Origin: Larimichthys crocea
Lineage: Eukaryota > Chordata > Actinopteri > Sciaenidae
NCBI RefSeq assembly: GCF_000972845.2
Contig: NC_040016.1
Span: 15,600,967 to 15,664,966 of the forward strand
Direction of reading: 5' to 3'
DNA length: 64,000 nt
This document shows positions 13,111 to 25,920 of the stretch, piece after piece. Numbering within the stretch: the stretch's first letter is position 1; every line of letters starts with the position of its first letter. Both the position numbers and the translations under genes were made by a program. The notes beneath the pieces are model-generated. The model searched no databases and was not told the origin of the DNA. It saw only the letters and a list, made by a program, of their open reading frames with translations.

Positions 13111-15625
13111 CAGAGGATGTTTTGCATTTTTATATTTTATTTATTTATTTTTTTAAATGGTTAACAATTGATTTCTCAATCATCAATATTTTTTACATAT
13201 TGTTTCTGTTGTTAATCAACTCATTTCAGCTGTGCTCCTTTTCCTATCTTCCTATCAGCATTGCTATGCTGGAAATCCTTATAATGCTGCACAGATGGTG
13301 TTATATTTGCTAAATTCTGTTAAAAGAAACATGAGAACATTTATATCACAGTAACAGAATTTCTTGTGAAATCAGATGACAAATGCAAACTGACATTCAG
13401 GAGTCTCTGCTCTTCACAGCAATCCCAGTTTGTTGAGGAATTATGCCCTTGAGCTTCTGCCTGTATTAAAATAATCTGGCCTTTGCTGTACATTTCTTGG
13501 GAAAGGATATTAGCTAAATCGACTACGAACCATCTGTTTTCTGCCTGTAACACACTAGTTGTGGCGAGCACATAGCCGAGGTGCTGGCTCTGCTTGTCGG
13601 CTGTTGGTTGTAAGTTGTATTTGTAACACCATGTTGTTTTGCCTTCAGGAAACCGCCTCATAAAAAAAGATGAGGGGTTCTGAAAAAAAGAAAACCCAAC
13701 AGATAAATGAAAATGAAAAGTTTCTTTTCTCTCCTCTGTATCAGAGGGAGCTAGGGCAACAACTGCACTTTATTAATGTGCTCCATCTCTCTCGCTTTTG
13801 TGTCAGCCGTGATACAAAGGGCAGGAGTGTTTGTGTACAAGAGAGAAAGTGACAGAAACGAAAGCGAGCAAATTTCTACCATCAGTAGTTATTCCAGTAC
13901 ATGTTATCCTTGGTAAGACATGTACCGCTGTAGAGGTCTTTGTGGCATCTTTAAAACTGCCTTTGATGTAAATAAGAGAGATAATTCACCAACTCAGTTT
14001 TAATGAAGATAAATTCTCTTTTGAACTGAATCATTTTAGTCTTAAAATTTGCACTTTGATGAATCTTACAACAAACTCTACTTGACCACTGACTGGAACA
14101 AAAATCTTTAATTACATCTATGACTTTTATTCCATTTTCCTGTGTGGAGATTTTTTAACAAAAGCGACGTTTAATCCACTCACCGACTTTACTTAGTGTC
14201 AAAGCTTTGGTGCAATTTTAGATGCCGCTGTTGAATTTCATATCTGCCTACCTTGAAAACATGCAGCCAAGCTCTACATTGTTGTTCCAGTAGATACAGA
14301 ATCTACCCTCTGTGACAGCCCTCTGTAGCTGCAGGTAGACACACAAAGTCAAGTTTGAAAGAACAAAAAAGAGTCAGGGGGAAGAGAGAGGCGAGCGGCA
14401 CGGTGTCATAAAAGTTTGAGAAATGAGCACAAAGTCAGAAACCCAAACCGCGTTGCAGATGCCTAACCTCCACTTTCAATATTAACTGTGTTTCTTAAAA
14501 ATAAGTTAACATTTTCACATGAAAAGCTTTGTTAACAGTCACGTTTTGACAAATGCAACACCTGTGGTTAAGGCCAAGGTTAGGGTTAAGGTAAAAAAGA
14601 AAGAAGAAAAACTACCACAGTATTGATAAGGTTTAGAAAGAGCTGTGAGTTGGGTGAGAAATTGCCACAATAAAAGGCAAATGTGACCTCACTCCCATCC
14701 CCTCCCATGTACGTTTTCAGTGTTAAACACGGTGAGCATGCATTTGAATGCATCATGCTCATTTCTTAAAACTCCAGAGAGAAAGTTAGCAACATAATGA
14801 AATAAAGAGAGATCAATGATTATGCATATTGATAGAAGGAAAGAGAGACGTAAAGAGGGAGTCGGATTCAGCTGATGTATTATGCTCGGGTGTAAACTGT
14901 GATCGGTGTTGACGGGTGGAACAGCAAAAACTATTGGAGAAATATAAACAGAAGGCAGCAAGAGGAAGGGTGGAGGCACAGGGAGGGGTGAAGAGAAGAG
15001 ACAACATGGTACAAAGGCAAAGAAAATTCGAGTCATAGTGATTATTATAGAATTTGTTGTTCCCACCTTAGGAAGACAAGCATACGCAGAAGTGTTTACA
15101 CAAGGAATAGATGGAGAGTCACTGCAAAAGCTTTGGTCAGCTATAAATAGCCACTGGTGTTGGCCGGATATTCCCAATGGTGTGATCAGTGGTTTGAGTG
15201 TCAGTAGTGGCTCGAGGCAGGTAGCCCATGGGTTCATGTCCTGGTTATGGTTGAGCTGCTTAGGCCTTAGTTGACATCTCTCCACTCGCACACACACAAC
15301 TACAACTCGTGTGTTTTTCTCACTGCCTGTGCTTTGAAATAAATACAATTACGTATGTACAAATACAGCTGAATGGAATGTTACATTAGACGTGACGTTA
15401 GAAACATATAAACAAACAATTACTGTAAACATGGAGATGTACAATACGCGTCAATACTATATGTTTTTGCAATTCAGGCCTTAGCTTCCATCCTACAGTA
15501 ATCAATGCTTTGTATTGATTCACTATATTACACAAGAACTGGCTTAACAATAAAGTCTGAACACATTTCTGTTTCCTGGACCTTCAGCCACATATCGTTT
15601 CAGTTACCGTACTTTCCTTATAATA

Positions 15626-15745
15626 TATATCTATACTATCCTCCTATATATATATCTATAGTATATATACTATAATATATACTTTATTATTTAAATATTA
15701 TTTTAATATCTTATATCTATATCTCTATATATATTACTATATAGT
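15626..15745. repeat. AT-rich low-complexity block with perfect palindrome
   Basis: Irregular TATATCTATA repeats containing the perfect 18-bp palindrome TATAGTATATATACTATA at 15657-15674. No gene is visible. Confidence 0.85.
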
Positions 15746-17782
15746 TTCTGGTATATTGGTATACTTTAAATCAGTCCTTTCCTTTGAAATAAACAACACT
15801 TCAATGTCAGTGTCTGCGAGGTCTGTAGGCTAGAGCTCACAGATGGTGGCAGAGATACTGTGGATAAATTATCATCAAAGGATGTCGCAGAATCCTTTAA
15901 AGTGAAGTTGGTTTCATAAAGTTAAGAAACATATTTTCTCACCATAACATGATGATATGATTGTACTGTAATGTTACAAACTCAGATCCAAATTCAGCTC
16001 ATGCAAATATATACATGTAAAAAGTATGTAAAACAATACCTGAATCATCAACTGTCAAATGAAACTATATCACATTTCGTGAAAAAATGTATGAAGGAAA
16101 ATGATTCATCACAGTGCAGTTGGTTGGTTTTGTCTCAGACTAAAGTCTCTACAAACCACTGAAAAAGTGATTCATACTCTGTTATTGACTGTTAGACCAC
16201 TACAGCTAAAATTCAACTGATGTGATATAATATGTTTATGCGACAGAATTGACAGGATAATGTATTTTAACAGTTGAGATATCAGGGACAACAGCACCGA
16301 AGGGAGCAGAATTGAACAATACAAGCACTCAGTGGTTATTTAGAATGAGGGTAATGTTTTGTATTATTGATTTTCTGATGTCAGTGCGCATGCATTGTTG
16401 GAGTACATACTGTACATACAGTATGAGGCACTGTCTCCATAATGCATAAATACAGTAAGTGTGTACATACATGATTGTGTGTGTGTGTGCATACATTTCT
16501 GTATACCACAGATGAGTGATAGGGTTTCCTCATAAGCCGGTCTAGGCCTTGCATTCCTCTCATCGGCAGAGTCTGATGTGTGCAGGCCTTTCAGCTAATC
16601 TGGGAAGAATGTCGGCTGCAGACGCACATGTGTTCCATTATGTCCAGATCTGCGTAAATAATATAACATGCAACAGCTAACGTTACAGGTAACTATACCC
16701 CCACAGCTGTGCCTTTGGCTTTACAGTGCCCCACCACCCCCGCCTATAAAAAGGCAAAGCTAACGCTGATATCTAATGAGTAGATGTATCGTAGCACCTA
16801 CTGCGCTTTAGGCTGCTGATTTGGAGAAAAATAAAGATGATGAATATTTATTGGATAATAGAGCCTGAAGATAATGGATGTTATTGGATAGTGAGGATAA
16901 TAAAAATGCGATAACAATATATCAGAAGATATTCCTTTTTCCCTCTCCTTTAATGTTTTTGTGTTAACATAAATACACTACATAACAAACACGTGATGAA
17001 GATATTCTACGGGTGAACAATAACCTTTACAGTAAATATGCTAAATATAAATGGTTCACTATCTACTATCTATAAATAAAAACACATACAAATGTAATAT
17101 AGTCGAATCTTTCTTCTCATCTGACAGTATATAACTGGGATAACTCGTCAATCTATCTATCTCTATCTAAATGTCGATGTATCAGCTGGCCTCGATTATA
17201 TACTGTGATGTCAGACTCATTAAAGTTTAAAACATGCAGCATTGCACTTTAGCTCATTATGTCAGATAGACCTTCCCAACTTGATTCATCAGACAGAATC
17301 TGAAACTGACGTTTGTATCAATATAATCAGTGTCAAGTTTTTTGCATGGCAGGAGTCATGCAAGAAAGCATATTACAACTTCTATCCCTCCCCCTATTGT
17401 TAATGGTTCTACATCCAGACGCCCATCATTGGCTCACTGTGTTTATTGTCTGCCGGCTCAGCTTGTGTTGATTGGCTCGACCCTGCCGAGCGACAGGACA
17501 ATGTTTGCTTTTGCTGTCTGCCCGGGGAAGTCCCTCCTGTCCTCAAACAGGGCCCAGCTACAGTAACTGATACAAAGTTCAGAGGATGCCAGTCTCTTCC
17601 TGGTGTGGTGCAGCATCTTCCTGTGGCGACACACCAAAGTTATGTACACCGAGTGAGTTATTTATTTGCATTTTTATTTAGTTACCTTTGCTTTTCTCAG
17701 AGAGGATTACAGTAGCATGAGCATGAAAAGTGAACTCTACCTTCTTCTTTATTTTGGTCAAAACTAGAGTGTGGGTGTGTGG

Positions 17783-17787
<5 letters not shown>

Positions 17788-17818
<31 letters not shown>
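17788..17818. repeat. Poly(A) tract (31 A)
   Basis: A homopolymer of 31 A. No retroelement body with matching target-site duplications is apparent upstream, so I treat it as a simple repeat. Confidence 0.95.
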
Positions 17819-17820
<2 letters not shown>

Positions 17821-19603
17821 ATAAGTGGTTATTCTCAACATGATGTTGAGCAGAGAGGGTAAATGGCTGGCAGCATCTGGTTTGGTAGAAATATCACAGA
17901 AACTCAAAGCCAGTCGTGAAAGTGAAAGAGAGGTGACAGGGGTGAGAGCATCTGAAGTGAGGACTAAAAAAAAAAACAAAAGAAAGGTGTCAGAGAACAA
18001 GTGTAGAGAACAATGCTTCTTGCACTTGCAAACTGTTGTGAGCCAGCAAGGAAATGTGAGGAGTTTGGCTATTGCTGTTCTGGGTGCCAGCACTCCTAAT
18101 GAGTCTGTCAGGGCCAGTTAGCGCAGCCAGGACTGCTTGTGTCCCCTCCAGGCCGCAGACAGCTGTTATTAGCCCCGTAATGGCATGCCACAGGGCCAGA
18201 TTAGCCTGGCACACTGGAGAAATATCAAACATTCACTTACTGTGGCTTCTTCACTGGCTAAAGTTGCTATTCTGCGAGGCATTCATTTAGCTGGCAAGCT
18301 ACCTAACAAGCCATGAAAGAAAAAGTCTCCATTGAGAGATGGAGTTAGTGTACAGTAGCTCCTCTGCAGGGTAGAAAGAAAACTAGAGAATGTACAAGAC
18401 ACAACATACCGGGCCAGGTAGCTGATTATGACCTACTATTGGATGCTTTCATTTCAGACCTGTAAATAAATAAGTCTCTCCCAGAGCTATATTGCAATGA
18501 AGAAGTCAATGTAAATTTAGAGTATATGAAAACTGTAAATCCACATAAAAAAAATGAAATAAAAAAACCATGTTGCAAATGAAGAAGGGTTGCTTTCTGT
18601 GGGTTTAAGGTTGCTGGTTCTCAGATCGTTGCAGCACCGAGTAAAGTTGTAAATGAGAGTTCTCTTTAATAACGCTGTGTCATCATTATGCGAACCATAT
18701 CGACAAGATGGCCATTGCTGTCTACTCATCTGTTTTCACCTTTCATAATGAGCACAGGAAATCAAAACCTTACACAGCAAGTACTCTCACTCTTCCTCTG
18801 GGGATAGCCTGCACTGTACACAGTCTGTGATAGGCCTACGCCATTAGACCAGCATTCTATTTAATACACACTGTACACTGTTATGCATGTAACTCTACTT
18901 ATAGGGTATAAATCATGCTGTTTGAGTTTTCTTGAATATGTTTCATGCATACTATGTTACATAGGTTTTTGCATACTTTGCCTGCAAAGGTGTGGTTTAT
19001 GGTGGTTCCACCATGAAAGCTGAGTCCTGCTATGCTCGTATGTACACTGGATGTTTACTTGCATCGTGTGACTGACTGAAAGTGAAAAGACAGGGCCAGT
19101 TTTGATTTTATTTTAAATATAGTAAGATACTTCATGTCTCACTACATAGCAATTTGAAGCCCCGCCCTTGAATGCATGCATGTTGGGGTGTTTTGTATGT
19201 GCAAGTGTGTGAAGTTTTTTTTTTTGTTTTGTTTGTGGGTGTGTGTTGATGAGGTGACAGAGTGAAAAGTAAAAAAGAAGGGCAGAGAGAGCAAAGAAAG
19301 GAAAACAGTAAGTGTGAGTGAGAGATAATGTGGTATTTGTTCTAGATTCCTGCACTGTGTTTTTTTTTCTCCCCCTATAATTTACACCACATCCTCATTA
19401 GTATCAAGTGTTGCAAAGACATTAAGCTCTATACATAGCAAGCAACAGCCTTAGTCATTTCCAAATATAAATGTATCTTTTATCTTATTTATGAGAAAAC
19501 CAGTTTCCACATTACTGTTGCAGCATTTATTTTAACAGCAGACAGCGTAAAGAACTAGACTCTCCAACACCAGAGAGAAAAGGATGTAGCTCATTTTATT
19601 AGT

Positions 19604-19604
<1 letters not shown>

Positions 19605-19670
<66 letters not shown>
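19605..19670. repeat. (CA)n microsatellite
   Basis: An uninterrupted CA run of about 66 bp, 840 bp upstream of the first visible tox2 exon. Confidence 0.98.
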
Positions 19671-19672
<2 letters not shown>

Positions 19673-20512
19673 ATGTTATTATCACTGTTGTACAAATCAG
19701 GTGACAGAAACGATATGCAAACTATTGAACGGATGTTACTGAAGAGGTGCAGTGGGATGGGAGTGAGGTGAGGAGAGAGATAAAGACAAGGAGTGCGATT
19801 GAGAAAGTGAGATTTAAAGTGAATCCCGGGATGTACCCCCGCTGTGGCTGTGGGCCACGGTGTGAACCCCACTGAGCTGCACCGTCTCTCCCTGGCAGGA
19901 ACCACTTGTTGCGAATCATTAGCTTCTCAACTACCGAGGACTTTGCTACCACACCTTCAGGTTGTGTGTTATGCAGTTGAAACCCACATGGAAAAATACA
20001 AGGAGGAGCCGGCAGGTGTTGAATCCCCCTACACTCCAATTATCAGCTGTGTAACTCATAGGAAGATGGAGTCAGTAGAGTACAGTGGAGCAGAGCACAG
20101 GGACCCTGACTACCAAACACAACAGCTTAGTTCCATTAGTGCTGCTACTGAGCCAACCTTATCCAGTTATTATGTGTGGTACATCACCATGAGCTGATGT
20201 GATTTAACATGGCAGCCAGTGTGCTGGCTCTCCGACTTGGCAGAAATTTATGAAACACTAACACTCACAAAAAGGGGACGATGAGAGGAACTACGGTGTG
20301 TGTGTCTGAACCTTGCACTGTGGATGAGAAAATAAAACTTAGGTAACTTTGAAACAAAGTTTGAAACAAACTGAATTCAAATCTGGATCTTCTGATTGTG
20401 ATTTTATTATAGTGTTTTGAAGTGTCTCATCCATGTTTAACACTGACTTATCTGTAAAAAGAAGATATGATACTTAAACTCTCTCTCTCTTTCTGTCTGT
20501 CTCCTCCTCCAG

Positions 20513-20605
20513 AGCAGATACAGTGCTGCAGATCGAGGTGTGAGGCTCTACAGTTCCCTGCCCATGCGCCCAAACCCTGACGGCAAGAGACTGCCCTCTA
20601 CTGGG
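20513..20605 (+). CDS. tox2: Candidate tox2 5' coding exon (31 codons)
   Basis: Internal coding exon read as SRYSAADRGVRLYSS followed by LPMRPNPDGKRLPSTG. A long pyrimidine tract (CTCTCTCTCTTTCTGTCTGT, then CTCCTCCTCC) ends in AG at 20511-20512, and the exon is followed by the strong donor GTAAGA at 20606. It is 93 bp, exactly 31 codons, and enters and leaves in phase 0, so it joins the exon at 34646 without a frame change. The tandem acceptor AGAG would also allow a start at 20515, but that breaks the frame. The stretch VRLYSS recalls the family N-terminus MDVR[LF]YP, although no initiator methionine precedes it. An internal ATG at 20564 could start a shorter form. Mammalian TOX2 as I know it has no equivalent internal exon, so this may be a fish-specific or alternatively used exon. 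It is weaker than the next two exons because assignment rests on splice signals, phase and position, not on clear homology. Confidence 0.6.
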
Positions 20606-21717
20606 GTAAGACTCCGCTCTCCCCCCTCACCCCTGCTCCCTCACCCTGTGGTCTCATCCATACCTACATGTACCTACATGCCAACATTATCCGTACAGTG
20701 AGAGCCAAAGGGGAGGTCTTCCCCTATCTGCACAGCAATGCTGACAGTGACAATTCAGAAGCAGTGTAAACTTTGACATTTTCATTATATTTTGACTAAA
20801 GTATGCACCCCCTTGGATGCACAGTAGCTGGGAGTGCTGATCAGGTAAAGATGATCAGGACTTAAATCATGGCCAGGAATCAGTACACTGTTTTTGTTCC
20901 TCAGCTACCATGACCTCTTCCTCATCCTATAATCCCACCCTGCACCACATCCAGTACGCACCCAATGGGTTCTTCACGTGCTCATTGATAGACCTGCTCA
21001 GTCCCCCATTCTCAAACCATCATTGGCTACCGCAAGACTCCCAATAAAGCGCCCATCTGACTTAGTGGTTTTTGTGGTAGCCGCCTGGTAGCTTCTCACT
21101 GACGCATTTCACTGCAGCTGATAAACCAACCAACCGTCTCCTACTGTATTTGTGTTCACAAAGGCATGCAGTGGCTTTCTGGATACAATGCTTCTGCTTC
21201 TGACCTGCTCTGGGTTTAGAAAAAAAAGAAAGAGCATATGTTGATAAAGTGCAGAAATTAAAAAATGTTGGTAGTTTATCCTTTATTTCTACTTCTTTTG
21301 TTGTAAAGCAGCTGTGTTGGGACATCAAAGTCAACATTTTCAACTATTTTATTATATAATTGTTCATGAGGCTGCTTGGAAAAAAGAAAGAAAGATTACG
21401 TTTTTTGAAGTTTAATGATGCAGCACTCGCAGTACTTTGACTTTGACAAAGTGCTGGAACAGGAAGTCTACTTTGTTTGTGACACCTTTCTTTCATTTTT
21501 TTAAATAATCATTAAAAAGAGAAAATCTTTTAGTATTGTGAAAATCATAATTAGAATCTAGCTTGCTTTGCTTTTATGCATTTATGTAACAAAGGAGACA
21601 AAATGAAAGAACAATAGAGCGAAAAGAGAGAATTTAATTTCATATGTCTCCCCTTTTCATGTTTCACTCCATGCAAGTGCTTTTTGAATTATCTCTTTTC
21701 TGCTCCAGGGCTCAATG

Positions 21718-21800
21718 AGAGGAAGAGTGGTTGAGAGAGGGAGAGACAGAGAGGGAGTGAGTGAGAGAGAGAGAGTGAGAGAGAGAGACAGAGACAGACA
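21718..21800. repeat. GA-rich simple repeat
   Basis: An imperfect GAGA/GAGAC tract about 1.1 kb downstream of the 20.5 kb exon. Confidence 0.9.
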
Positions 21801-22499
21801 AAGCGAAAGCTGTGTAATATTGTTGGTGCGCACCTTTTTTAATTACAACAGAGATTGTATTGATGTCTCAGGCCACATGTCCTCAATCATTTATCAAGGG
21901 GGGGAGTGCTAACAAAGCATTTCTAAGAAACCCATCCTCTCCTAGGGCCTGGAATCATACGTTATCTAAAGTGAATATTGTTAATGCTGTTCTGTGGAGA
22001 GACCCACTTACAAATCATGGGAATGAGTTCCTTGTCAGTACATGCATGAGGTAGTAAAGATATATATCCACTTTCATCTGATCCACTGTTGCGCAAATTA
22101 TGCTCTGCATCTAAATCTCGATGCAGAAATTGTTTATAAAAATGAAGAGGGCCATGTTAAAAACAAACGTTAGGGAAGAAAAAATCTCTGAATTCTTTCT
22201 TACAGCACCGATTTTAAAGATCACATCTCTGGCGCAGATTGGAAGCCGTCAAGTAAAATAAATAAAACGCAGTCCAACAGGAGACAATAGGTGCTAGTCT
22301 CTCCCTCACTCTTTGGTTTTCTGTCATTTCCTTTTGTCTGTTATTACCTGCGCGTAGCGTCAGTACAGTAGCAGACTGTAGCTACAGGCTGCATGGAGAG
22401 GAGGAGAATATAAACCACTTAACATGCAGGAGGAAACCAGGCGTTTTTCCATTGCACTTATCAGGTGCTGTGGTGAGAGCAAGTGTCAAGGTGCAGTAG

Positions 22500-22900
22500 G
22501 TCCCTGCCCCCCTTCGTTCTCACCCCACAGCTCCTCTCACCCATCGTCTCCTTCCTTCCCTCTTCCTTCCTCTTGCACACCCCTTTTATTTTCCCCTGAT
22601 CTCTATCTCCCCCCCCTCCACCCCCCCCCCCCAAGCCCCGCCTCACCCCACCACCACTCACCACCCTCTGTTCAGTTAAAAGTGGGCTTAGCACTTCCGC
22701 AGCGACCCCTCCCTCCCTCTCTCCTGCTCCCTCCCTCTCTCCTGTTCACCACCACCACCACCACCACCACTTCTTTTTCTCTCTGTCAAACTAACCTCCA
22801 ACTCCTGCTCTTCACCTCTATGTTTCCTGTCAAGGTGCACTGCCACCCCCCACCTCCCCACCCTCACCCCCACCCCACCCCAACCACCATCTCTGCCCCC
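22500..22900. repeat. C-rich low-complexity block with (CAC)8
   Basis: CCCTCC-type tracts, a run of 13 C near 22622, a CAC trinucleotide run at 22747-22770 and CACCCCCACCCCACCCC at about 22864. The strong C over G asymmetry on this strand makes long Pro/Ser frames that I reject as genes. Confidence 0.9.
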
Positions 22901-23341
22901 GCAACCTTTTCCTTTTCTTTCTTTCAACATCAATTATGGCTCTAAATGCCTGCAGTTCATTTTTTTAAATGCTCAGTGCAGAGGGCGTGACCCCCAGCGC
23001 TCTGCAGTGATCTTGCCATCCCCGCATGTACACACTGGTTGGGGGGGGTTTGGTTGTATGTGTGGCTTTGAAGGGGATCTTTGCTCTAAAATAGAATGTG
23101 CTCTTTACTTTAGTGATTTCATATGAAAATTTGTGAATTCATAAATTAATCTGTCCCTCATCATTAATGCACATGTATAACGTCCATTATGTGTTTTCGG
23201 TATGCTGAGTATGGGCAATATATATATACTAATATAGTATATGATAATAATAATCTCTTTCTGATACTTTAAGTAAATACAGAACTTGAACCCAGTGGTA
23301 ATTAGCCTGGGTCTTATCCAAAGCAACCAGACCAGTTTGGT

Positions 23342-23727
23342 TTAAAAGTGCCCTGTGGAGTTTTCTACAAAGTTTCAGTTCACATTTAATGTTTCTCATC
23401 AAATTTCATTGTTTGGATCCTTTAGATCAAAATTTTCATTTTCTTCATCATGACACATTTACAAACCTGTGTTGTACACATCAATTTGCTAGCAGTTTCC
23501 TTCCTGTCTGCCTTCTGTTGCTGCATTGCTACATTTCTTGGCACATTACCACCACATATAGGTCAGTGGAATAGTGTGAAATCATTGCTTGGAATGTGTA
23601 TTGTGTCACCCACATCTGCATGTATGTGTTTGTCCATATACATGAGAACACATTAAACAAAGACCCACTTATAAATCATTGCTCCATAGTGCCACTCGTG
23701 GTCAAAAACCCCACAGGGTCTAAAACA
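23342..23727. mobile_element. Non-autonomous element with short terminal inverted repeats
   Basis: The left end contains TGCCCTGTGGAGTTTTC (23349-23365). The right end contains AAAAACCCCACAGGG (23704-23718), whose reverse complement is CCCTGTGGGGTTTTT. The arms agree over about 14 bases with one mismatch. The interior (ATCATTGCTCCATAGTGCCA near the right end) fits a percomorph MITE I remember. There is no coding capacity. Confidence 0.55.
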
Positions 23728-24310
23728 TTTATTACACGCTATCTAAAATGATCATATATGTATTCTGTGAGAGTTAATGTTTCTACAGATTTACCATTTC
23801 ATGAAATTGAAATATGTTTTTGCATTATTTTATACACATTTCATTTTTTACTTTCACCCACCCAACGTAACATTCTGTGGATTTAAACAGTGTTTGGCTG
23901 CGCAGCACTGGGGAGTCAGTGAGGTTTAACAGGTAAAGTAGGTAAATTACATGCAGGCATCATGTAATGTGTTCAAGTTTTATTGTCATCGATAATGGAA
24001 TTAAAGGGATCTACACTATGAAATTAAATAATGAAATACGATGAGTGTGCAAGTTGATCCAAAGTGACTCTCAAAACTGCTGGAGTGGAGGTTTGTTTTA
24101 GCTCCGTTTGGATAAACATCAGTGTAGTCTTTGCAGGGAGTCAAACAGTTTGAGCTACCGTTGTAGTTATTGTTATTGTTGTTGTTGTTTTAGCTCCACT
24201 GCCTTGACAGTGATACATAGGGTGAAGGTTCAGAATCCACTATAGCGCAGAGATGACAGGATTGTTTCAGAACTCCTCTTTCTCCTTCTGTTTCTCTTGG
24301 TTTTATACGT

Positions 24311-24311
24311 G

Positions 24312-24344
<33 letters not shown>

Positions 24345-24370
24345 GTCTTTCTCTCTCTCTCTCTCTCTTG
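24311..24370. repeat. (CT)n microsatellite, interrupted
   Basis: CT repeats with TATCTTTCTGTCTTT interruptions. Confidence 0.95.
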
Positions 24371-25226
24371 CTTTGTCTCTCTGTCTTTCTCTCTTTTTCC
24401 AAGCTGATTTGGAGCCTTGCATAGTCAATTATGTAGGGAGTGAAAGATGGAGTGGGGGCTTCCATATTTTGGTGTGATATTAATATTGCATGAGCGCAAT
24501 TCTGTAGCGAATATCTAAGAGACTGCCTATTAAGGCAGCAGCAGGAGAAGAATGTGACACACACACACAGTGTACATACATACACAGGCAGCCAGAGAAC
24601 AGCAATGAATCAGTCAGGATCAGGCACAGGTTGTTATAATTAGTGTTTTCCAGATTTATTTTGGTGGGATAATAAGAATGACTCATTTTCCTGTTTAATA
24701 TGTCATGTTTGTTTATCTTGACATGGCTCACATCACACTGTACAGTGAGTGTGTTTGATGTTGGTGAGAACTGAGTGATGTTCCACTGTAATTGTGCTAA
24801 GAATGGAATATTTTAACTAACCAACTGAATAAACAAACCAAACAGAGACACAAAACAAGTCTGTGAGAAAAAAAAATAAAAACCCACCAAGATAATTGTA
24901 ATATTGCAAAGCAGGAGTGATCTGATGGCAGGCTATTTATTTTCTGCTGCTGGGTGGATATCAATGATGCATACAGTAAGTGTCAACAGTGACAGGCTGA
25001 GGAGGTCCCGAGCGATGACTGAAGAGGCACAGCATGGACACATGATGCTTTTTTGGTGCTAAGTGGTGGTGACACCGGATGGTCTGTGATAGACATCTCA
25101 TTTCATGCCACTACAGATTGTCAAAAGCATCTGATTTTATGATGTCATCAATGCAGTCCACACTAATACAGTTTGAAAACTTCCATCCACTCATCCACCC
25201 ATCTATTATCTAGTTAACAGCTTATC

Positions 25227-25229
<3 letters not shown>

Positions 25230-25261
<32 letters not shown>
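25230..25261. repeat. (AT)n microsatellite
   Basis: About 16 uninterrupted AT units. Confidence 0.95.
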
Positions 25262-25265
<4 letters not shown>

Positions 25266-25920
25266 GTCCATGGTGACATCCTTTTACCAAGAGATATTCA
25301 GTTCACTGTATAGAAAAGAGAAAAGCAGCATTTGAGCAACATTTGAAAAGATGGATCCAGTGAATCGAGTCTCAAATACTCTCAGCTTCGCTCTGGAAGA
25401 ACAGAACGGAGCCTAAATTGCATATTTTTCCTTTCTAAGTATGTCAGCTATGTACCCTGGCATCCCTATTTAGTTATCAGGTAAGTTATTTACGATGTGT
25501 AAATGACGGTACGGTGGGTAAATTATGGGTTATTTTCGATGTCCTGCATGGCTACATATTCAGCATTGAGTATTTTTCTTACAGGACTTGCAAACATGCT
25601 GAAAAGGTTTCCCTGTTCAGTCTTTTCCCCCTTGCAGTAGGATTGTCAGACGCTGTCAAAAGCCCAGAAATCCTGGCCTAGAGTCGACACAGCCAGTTAG
25701 TCCCGAGCCCAGTAGCATCATGCTGGGCCCCGACGTCGAACAAGTGCTTGGTGACCTTACAGCACCAGCTGGAGTTAAAAGAAGTCTGTAAAAGGCCGAT
25801 TCTCCACAGTAATATCATCGCCCGTGCCTCAAAGAGTCTGGATTAAGGCCCACTTTCCCTCGCTAAAATGTTTCAAATGTGTGAAAAACATCACAGCCAA
25901 AGCCAATGCGCACAGAACAA

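Noticed and set aside
14568..14594. Telomere-like string GGTTAGGGTTAAGG
   Set aside because: Only about two units; such short matches are common in fish repeats and do not indicate an interstitial telomere.
15200..15245. Weak tRNA-like boxes (TGGCTCGAGGCAGG and GGTTCATGTCC) suggesting a tRNA-derived SINE
   Set aside because: The spacing between the two boxes is far too short for a tRNA-type promoter and no cloverleaf can be drawn by eye.
14689..15348. A 219-codon open frame on the minus strand, the longest in the window
   Set aside because: Ser/Leu/Pro/Ile-rich composition, no domain or homology recognised, no promoter or splice context. Length is plausible by chance in 64 kb with CT/GA bias.
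17788..17818. Poly(A) tract as the tail of a processed retrocopy
   Set aside because: The sequence before it has no gene-like frame and no target-site duplication was found. The same holds for the tract at 38528-38559.
19844..20197. A 117-codon open frame just upstream of the 20.5 kb exon, considered as tox2 exon 1
   Set aside because: No MDVR[LF]YP-type start, no similarity to TOX N-termini, and no phase-0 donor found at a suitable place.
22424..22945. A 173-codon Pro/Ser/His-rich frame
   Set aside because: It is produced by the C-rich low-complexity block with CAC and CCCTCC repeats; no sign of selection on codons.
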